From: Desulfuromonas sp.
GTDB taxonomy: Bacteria > Desulfobacterota > Desulfuromonadia > Desulfuromonadales > BM103
Assembly: GCA_012026975.1 (NCBI GenBank)
Contig: VEPG01000071.1
Coordinates: forward strand, 1 to 37,142
DNA length: 37,142 bases
Direction of reading: 5' to 3'
Shown: positions 32,451-37,142 of the stretch, piece after piece
Numbering within the stretch: position 1 is the first letter of the stretch
How the letters are laid out: the number at the start of each line of letters is the position of its first letter
Notes under the pieces: generated by a model
Databases searched by the model: none
The model's input: only the letters and a program-made list of their open reading frames with translations
What the model was told of the DNA's origin: nothing
Program-made: the position numbers and the translations under genes

Positions 32451-32999
32451 ATGACGGGCGCATTCCTGGCAGCACTGGAGAAGGTGGGGGGCGTTGCCGT
32501 CTGTTGCGGCACCCTGCAACAGGCCGTCGCCTGTCTGGCGGAGCGGGTCCGTGGTCCGCTGCTGCTGCCGCCTAGTCCGAGCCTGCAGCGGCTGGATCTG
32601 GCCGGACAGCTGCGGGCGGCGGGGGTCGAGGTGGTCTCTGCCGATTTTCACCAGCGAGCCCCCGCTGCCGGCGCCGGTCTGACCGGCGCCAACTTTGCCA
32701 TTGCCGCGACCGGCACGGTCGTGCTGGAAAGCACGGCCGAGGCGACCCGCCTGGCCACCACCCTGCCGGAGCAGCATTTCGTTCTGCTCGACCCCCGCAA
32801 GATCGTCGCCGATTCCTCTGCCGCCGTCCCGTTGCTGCGCCAGCTTCACGCCCGTCTGCCGCAAACCTTCCTGGCCTATATCACCGGTCCGAGTCGCACC
32901 GCCGATATCGAGCGGGTCCTGACCATCGGCGTGCACGGACCGAAGGAGCTGTATGTGCTGTTGTGCGAGGGGGTGTCGGATGATCTGCTGGAGTCTTGA
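32451..32999 (+). CDS. LutC/LldG-like LUD-domain protein
   Basis: The 182-residue protein has the LUD (LutC/YkgG) fold: GANFAIAATGTVVLESTAEATRLATTLPEQHFVLLDPRKIV is its core, with AYITGPSRTADIERVLTIGVHGPKELYVLL at the end. In Bacillus LutABC and Shewanella LldEFG the equivalent protein is one of three subunits that oxidise L-lactate to pyruvate. ACGGAGGTTG precedes the start. The partner with the other two domains is the next gene. Confidence 0.9.
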   Translation: MTGAFLAALEKVGGVAVCCGTLQQAVACLAERVRGPLLLPPSPSLQRLDLAGQLRAAGVEVVSADFHQRAPAAGAGLTGANFAIAATGTVVLESTAEATRLATTLPEQHFVLLDPRKIVADSSAAVPLLRQLHARLPQTFLAYITGPSRTADIERVLTIGVHGPKELYVLLCEGVSDDLLES

Positions 33000-33008
33000 A
33001 GGTTTTAA

Positions 33009-33038
33009 TGGGTCTTATTGGTCTCATGGGACTTATGA
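33009..33038 (+). repeat. Three imperfect 10-base tandem units
   Basis: TGGGTCTTAT, TGGTCTCATG and GGACTTATGA follow each other between the two Lut-like genes, ending just before the AGGAG ribosome binding site of the second. Related short GG(T/A)CTTATG arrays occur between genes in some Desulfuromonadia genomes, to my recollection; only one is seen here. Confidence 0.45.
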
Positions 33039-33050
33039 GGAGCCAAGGCT

Positions 33051-35210
33051 ATGAGCAAACAACGCAGCCGCCAATACAAGGCCCGCATTGACCAGGCCCT
33101 TGCCGCCCCGCGTCTGCAGGAGACCCTGCACCGCTTCGCCGACGCCTACCTGGCTTCCCGTGAGAATGCCTTTGCGGGTCACGATTTCCAGGCACTGCGC
33201 GCCGGGATTGCCGCGATGAAGGATGATGTGCGGGATCGGCGCGAGGAATATCTGGCGCAGTTCACCCGCAACGCCGAGGCCGCCGGGGCCACAGTCACCC
33301 TGGCGCGCACCGCCGAGGAGGCCAATGCCTACATCGTCAGCTTGGCCCGGCAGCGCGGCGTCAGGCTGGTGGTCAAGAGCAAGAGCATGGCCAGCGAGGA
33401 GATCCATCTCAATCGCGCCCTGCAGGAGGCCGGGATCGAGGCTCTGGAAACCGACCTCGGCGAGTGGATCATCCAACTCGCCGGCCAGCGCCCCAGCCAC
33501 ATGGTCATGCCGGCGATCCACATGACCAAGGAGGAGGTGGCCGAGCTGTTCGGCAAGGTGACCGGCAAGGTTGAGCCGGCCGCCATCCCCCACCTGGTGC
33601 AGGTGGCCCGTGAGCAGCTGCGCCAGGGGTACCTCAATGCCGGCATGGGAATCTCGGGGGCCAATATCGCCGTGGCCGAAACCGGTGGCCTTGCCCTGAT
33701 CACCAATGAAGGGAACGCCCGGCTGGTCGCCACCCTGCCGAAGATCCATGTGGCCCTGGTCGGTATCGAGAAGCTGGTACCGACGCTGGAAGACGCCCAC
33801 CGGGTCATCGACGTCCTGCCGAAGAACGCCACCGGCCAGCTGATCACCTCCTACGTCAGCTGGATTCGCGGCGCCGTGCCGTGCGGCGAGGGGCGCAAGG
33901 AGCTGCACATCGTCCTGCTCGACAACGGCCGCGGCGCCCTGGCCGAGTCGCCTCATTGCCGGGATGCGCTGCGTTGCATCAAATGCGGCGCCTGCGCCAA
34001 CGTCTGCCCGGTCTATCAGACCGTCGGCGGGCACGTCTTCGGCCACATCTACATCAGCGCCATCGGCATCATCCTCACCGCCTTTTTTCATGGCCTGGAG
34101 AATGCCGCCGAGCTGGTGCGCGCCTGCATCGGCTGCCGTGCCTGCGTGGCCGTATGTCCGAGTGGCATCGACCTGGAGAGCATCATCCTGCACCTGCGCG
34201 AGGTGCTCGGCGAGGAGGAGGGGATCGGTGCCGGCAAGGCCCTGGTGTTCAAGCGGATCATGCGCAACCGCGCGCTGTTCCACACCATGATCCGCACCGC
34301 CAGCCTGCTGCAGAAGCCGGTCACCCGCGGCGAGCGCACCATCCGCCACCTGCCGCTCTTCTTCGCCGGGCTGACCGAGTGGCGCTCCCTGCCGGCGATT
34401 GCCGACAGGCCGCTGCGCGACCAGTGGTCCGGCATCGCGCAGCGGGTCGAAAAGCCGCGCTACAAGGTGGCCTTCTTCGCCGGCTGCCTCAACGATTTCG
34501 TCTACCCCGAATTGGGCCGCGACCTGGTCAAGGTCCTCAACCACCTCGGCGTGACGGTGAGTTTCCCGCGAGAGCAGAACTGCTGCGGCGTGCCGGCTCT
34601 TTACTCCGGTGACCGCGAGACTGCCACGGTGTTGGCCGAGCAGAACGTGGCCGCGCTGCTCGCCGGCAATCCCGACTTCGTGGTGACCACCTGCCCGACC
34701 TGCACCATGGCGCTGCAGCGCGATTTTGTCGACCTGCTGCGCGATCATCCGCGCTGGGCGGCCCGGGCCGAGCAGCTCGCCGCCATCACCATCGATGTCT
34801 CCCGCTTCATCGTCGAGAAACTCGACGGCGGTTCGATGCTGCAGGGGCTGGCCGCGCCGGAAAAGGTCACCTATCACGACTCCTGCCACCTCAAGCGCGG
34901 GGCCGGAGTGTGGCGCGAGCCGCGCCGGCTGCTGGCCGACTCCGGCTTTGAGCTGGTGGAGATGGCCCATGCCGACCGCTGCTGCGGCTTCGGCGGTTCC
35001 TACTCCTTCACCAGTCATCCCGATATTGCCCGACACATCCTCAACGACAAGGTGGTCGACATCGAAAAATCAGGGGCAACCTGCGTGGCGATGGATTGTC
35101 CGGGATGCCTGATGCAGATCCGCGGCGGCCTCGACAAGCAGGAAAAGCCGGTGCGGGCGGCCCATACCCTTCAGTTGCTGGCCGAACTGCTGCCTCCGGA
35201 GAAATCGTGA
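33051..35210 (+). CDS. LutB-LutA fused iron-sulfur lactate/glycolate dehydrogenase-like protein
   Basis: The 719-residue protein joins two subunits. Residues about 1-300 are a LUD domain (NAGMGISGANIAVAETGG), followed by two [4Fe-4S] motifs, CIKCGACANVCP near 309 and CIGCRACVAVCP near 359: the LutB/LldF part. From about 475 to the end are two cysteine-rich CCG domains with NCCGVPALYSGD near 511 and DRCCGFGGSYSF near 644, the LutA/LldE (GlcF-like) part. With the LutC-like protein upstream this is a complete L-lactate oxidation set with LutA fused to LutB. A lactate permease is not seen. Glycolate or another 2-hydroxy acid is possible. Confidence 0.93.
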   Translation: MSKQRSRQYKARIDQALAAPRLQETLHRFADAYLASRENAFAGHDFQALRAGIAAMKDDVRDRREEYLAQFTRNAEAAGATVTLARTAEEANAYIVSLARQRGVRLVVKSKSMASEEIHLNRALQEAGIEALETDLGEWIIQLAGQRPSHMVMPAIHMTKEEVAELFGKVTGKVEPAAIPHLVQVAREQLRQGYLNAGMGISGANIAVAETGGLALITNEGNARLVATLPKIHVALVGIEKLVPTLEDAHRVIDVLPKNATGQLITSYVSWIRGAVPCGEGRKELHIVLLDNGRGALAESPHCRDALRCIKCGACANVCPVYQTVGGHVFGHIYISAIGIILTAFFHGLENAAELVRACIGCRACVAVCPSGIDLESIILHLREVLGEEEGIGAGKALVFKRIMRNRALFHTMIRTASLLQKPVTRGERTIRHLPLFFAGLTEWRSLPAIADRPLRDQWSGIAQRVEKPRYKVAFFAGCLNDFVYPELGRDLVKVLNHLGVTVSFPREQNCCGVPALYSGDRETATVLAEQNVAALLAGNPDFVVTTCPTCTMALQRDFVDLLRDHPRWAARAEQLAAITIDVSRFIVEKLDGGSMLQGLAAPEKVTYHDSCHLKRGAGVWREPRRLLADSGFELVEMAHADRCCGFGGSYSFTSHPDIARHILNDKVVDIEKSGATCVAMDCPGCLMQIRGGLDKQEKPVRAAHTLQLLAELLPPEKS

Positions 35211-35217
35211 TGTGGGT

Positions 35218-36234
35218 TTAATGCCCGAAGCGCGAGGCGAAGGGGATCAGCTGCTGGAAGTCCTGGGTGGTCAGGGAGGATTCCCAGTGGCCGCCGAGCA
35301 TGCCGGCGCCGATGCCGCCGGCGAAGATCAGCACGACCACCAGGGCGAAGCCCCAGCCGGGGAGTGGTTGCTGCCACCAGCCCAGGCGCAGGTCGAGCGC
35401 GCCGGCGGCCGGGCAGTTGGCCACGCAGGTCAGGCAGGCGGTGCACTCCACCGAGCGGACGGTCTCTTTCCGGTGGACCTCGATCCGTGCCGGGCAGACC
35501 GCCGTGCAGCGCCCACAGTCGATACAGTGCTGCTGCCGGCGCTGCACTTTCAGCGGGCTGAGCAGGCTGAGCAGGCCGAGCAGGGCGCCATAGGGGCAGA
35601 GATAGCGGCACCAGAAATTCCGGTAGATCAGTGACAGTGCAGTCAGGATGCCGATGATCGTCAGGCTCAGTGCCGACGGTGCGGTGAAGAAGTGCAGCAT
35701 CCTGACGTCGGCCACGGCCCAGTAGGGGGAGGCGAGAAATTCCCCCAGGGCGAAAGCCGGCATGTCGATGACGATCAGCTTGAGGAAAAACAGAAGCAGC
35801 AGGTATTTCGCCCCCCGCAGCGGCAGGTCGAGCCACTTCCAGACGCTGAAGGTGCGGCCGGTCAGCTTGCTGACCGCCTTCCAGGTGCCGTCCGACAGCG
35901 TGCCGACCGGGCAGAACCAGGAGCAGAAGGAGTTCTTGGTCAGCACCGCCAGCGCCAGAAAGGTCAGGAACAGCACCAGCGCCGCCGGATGCACCGGGTC
36001 GATGGTGCCGTTGACCAACCAGTGCTTGAGACTGACCAGGGCGCCGATCGGCAGGAAGCCTTCCACCCCCGGCGGCCGGGTATAGGCCGGGGTCTGGCCG
36101 AAGGTCTCAAAATGCCTGACGAACAGGCCGAAACGTACGCCGAGGTACAGGCAGGTAAACAGCAATCCCCACTGGGTCAGCATGCGCAGCCGCAGCGGCT
36201 GCAGCCATCCGGAACGATTATGATGAGTGCTCAT
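35218..36234 (-). CDS. NapH/CcoG-like membrane polyferredoxin
   Basis: The 338-residue protein has about five hydrophobic helices, two CX3CP membrane cysteine motifs (CSWFCPVGTLSD and CRYLCPYGALLG), and two [4Fe-4S] motifs (CIDCGRCTAVCPARIEV and CTACLTCVANCP). This is the NapH family layout, in which the protein passes electrons between the quinol pool and periplasmic partners. It converges on the Lut-like fusion gene with seven bases between the stops. Its redox partner cannot be identified from the window. Confidence 0.9.
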   Translation of the reverse strand: MSTHHNRSGWLQPLRLRMLTQWGLLFTCLYLGVRFGLFVRHFETFGQTPAYTRPPGVEGFLPIGALVSLKHWLVNGTIDPVHPAALVLFLTFLALAVLTKNSFCSWFCPVGTLSDGTWKAVSKLTGRTFSVWKWLDLPLRGAKYLLLLFFLKLIVIDMPAFALGEFLASPYWAVADVRMLHFFTAPSALSLTIIGILTALSLIYRNFWCRYLCPYGALLGLLSLLSPLKVQRRQQHCIDCGRCTAVCPARIEVHRKETVRSVECTACLTCVANCPAAGALDLRLGWWQQPLPGWGFALVVVLIFAGGIGAGMLGGHWESSLTTQDFQQLIPFASRFGH

Positions 36235-36272
36235 GATGCGTCCAACATAACACAGCTTGACGTGGCCAAGGG

Positions 36273-37142
36273 ATGACCGAAGTCAAAAAAATCCAGTCTG
36301 CGGACGACACGCCCTTTGCCGCGGCCCTCAGTCCGGCGACGGTCACCGTGCCCCGTCCGGACCTGCACCGCATGGTGCGCCTGGTCCGGCTGCTCGACCG
36401 GCTCGCCGGTACGGCGGTGTACCGCGCGGCTGTGGCCCGGCAGGCGCCGGCGGTGGCGCGCTTTGATCCCGGCCATGCCGCGGTGATGATGGGTTATGAT
36501 TTTCATCTGACCGCGGCGGGTCCCCGCCTGATCGAGGTCAACACCAATGCCGGCGGGGTACTGCCGGCCTGGCTCGCCGGCCATCCCGGTACCCCCTGGC
36601 CGGCGCGCCTCAAGGAACGCCTGCTCGCCACCTTCGCCGCGGAAATGCAAGACCAGTCGCACGGCGTATCGACCAGGCCACGGCGCATCGTCATCATCGA
36701 CGAGAACCCGCCCCAACAGTTCCTTTACCCAGAAATGCAGGCGTTTGCCGGACTGTTCGGTGAATGGGGGGTGCCCGCCGCCATCGCCGCCCCGGCGGAG
36801 CTCACCGCCTCGGCGGCGGGGGTCTTCCTCGCCGGCGAGCGGGTCGACCTGGTCTACAACCGGCACTGCGACTTCACCCTCGACACCCCGCCGCTGGCGG
36901 GGCTGCGCGCCGCCTACCTGGCCGGCAGCGTCTGCCTGACCCCCAACCCGTTTGCCTACGCCCTGCTGGCCGACAAGCGCCGCCTGGTGCAATGGCGTGA
37001 CGAAACGCTGCTGACCGCCTGCGGGGTGTCTGACGCGGGTCGGCGACTCATGCTGGAGGTCGTGCCGGAGTGCCTGCTGTTGGCCGCTGCCGACCGTGAG
37101 CAGTTGTGGCGGGAGCGGGACGGGTGGGTGTTCGAGACGGTC
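36273..37142 (+). CDS. ATP-grasp-like protein, 3' end outside the window
   Basis: A frame from ATG 36273 (CCAAGGG upstream) stays open for all 290 remaining codons to the window edge. The visible protein has YDFHLTAAGPRLIEVNTNAGG (about 72-92), VDLVYNRHCDF near 194 and LTPNPFAYALLADKRRL near 227. The pattern of an EVNTNAGG motif, an NR-DF motif and a PNP-LADKR motif recalls circularly permuted ATP-grasp enzymes such as glutathionylspermidine-synthase-like proteins. The catalytic C-terminal part is missing, so reaction and substrate are unknown. It is divergent from the polyferredoxin gene, only 38 bases away. Confidence 0.6.
   Translation, partial: MTEVKKIQSADDTPFAAALSPATVTVPRPDLHRMVRLVRLLDRLAGTAVYRAAVARQAPAVARFDPGHAAVMMGYDFHLTAAGPRLIEVNTNAGGVLPAWLAGHPGTPWPARLKERLLATFAAEMQDQSHGVSTRPRRIVIIDENPPQQFLYPEMQAFAGLFGEWGVPAAIAAPAELTASAAGVFLAGERVDLVYNRHCDFTLDTPPLAGLRAAYLAGSVCLTPNPFAYALLADKRRLVQWRDETLLTACGVSDAGRRLMLEVVPECLLLAAADREQLWRERDGWVFETV

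Noticed and set aside
33033-35036. A 667-codon open frame on the minus strand
   Set aside because: It mirrors the LutB-LutA fusion, whose iron-sulfur motifs are unmistakable; the antisense translation has no recognisable domain.

Overview
The window reads as chromosomal DNA from a GC-rich, metal- or sulfur-respiring member of the Desulfuromonadia (Geobacter / Desulfuromonas / Pelobacter-like). The signs are a multiheme c-type cytochrome + Tat ferredoxin + NrfD quinone-oxidoreductase module resembling the Geobacter CbcSTU type, a heme operon that also carries a CcsA-type cytochrome-c biogenesis gene, a HAMP sensor with a c-type heme motif, a CobA-HemD fusion, and a LutC / LutB-LutA style lactate oxidation locus. 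This taxonomic call comes from gene content only; no rRNA gene is present.

Layout. (1) 1-6.66 kb, plus strand: behind a likely sigma-54 promoter lie two paralogous small membrane proteins flanking a receiver-like protein that lacks the phospho-aspartate, a 55-residue membrane microprotein, a pentaheme cytochrome, a Tat ferredoxin with four [4Fe-4S] motifs, an NrfD-type membrane subunit, a heme-binding HAMP protein with no output domain, an unknown four-helix membrane protein, and cobO. This is the least conventional part of the window and the best candidate for a poorly described system. (2) 6.68-15.0 kb, minus strand: one long tetrapyrrole operon in transcription order SIS-domain protein, precorrin-2 dehydrogenase, ccsA, hemA, hemC, cobA-hemD fusion, hemB, M16 peptidase, from a promoter divergent to trxA. 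(3) 15.0-18.1 kb: trxA with a strong terminator, then an accessory stretch (EamA transporter, HigBA toxin-antitoxin, and about 0.7 kb of hairpin-rich non-coding DNA), bracketed by an exact 17-bp direct repeat. (4) 18.1-24.1 kb, mostly minus strand: YaiI family, dtd, nfo, HAD phosphatase, dapF, a small unknown plus-strand gene, a zinc-ribbon protein, rsmE, prmA. (5) 24.2-32.4 kb, plus strand: pyruvate,water dikinase regulator, an OmpR-type two-component pair, HtrA/DegP protease, a NarL-type two-component pair, and an M23 envelope peptidase. (6) 32.4-37.1 kb: LutC-like and LutB-LutA fused proteins, a convergent NapH-like polyferredoxin, and the 5' part of an ATP-grasp-like gene that runs off the window.

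How it fits together: the heme operon and CcsA supply heme and holocytochromes for modules such as the first one; the Lut-like proteins and polyferredoxin would feed or move electrons; the two-component systems, HtrA and M23 peptidase look like envelope surveillance. No tRNA, rRNA, CRISPR array, insertion sequence or phage gene was recognised. All functional assignments are from reading motifs and gene order, without database searches.
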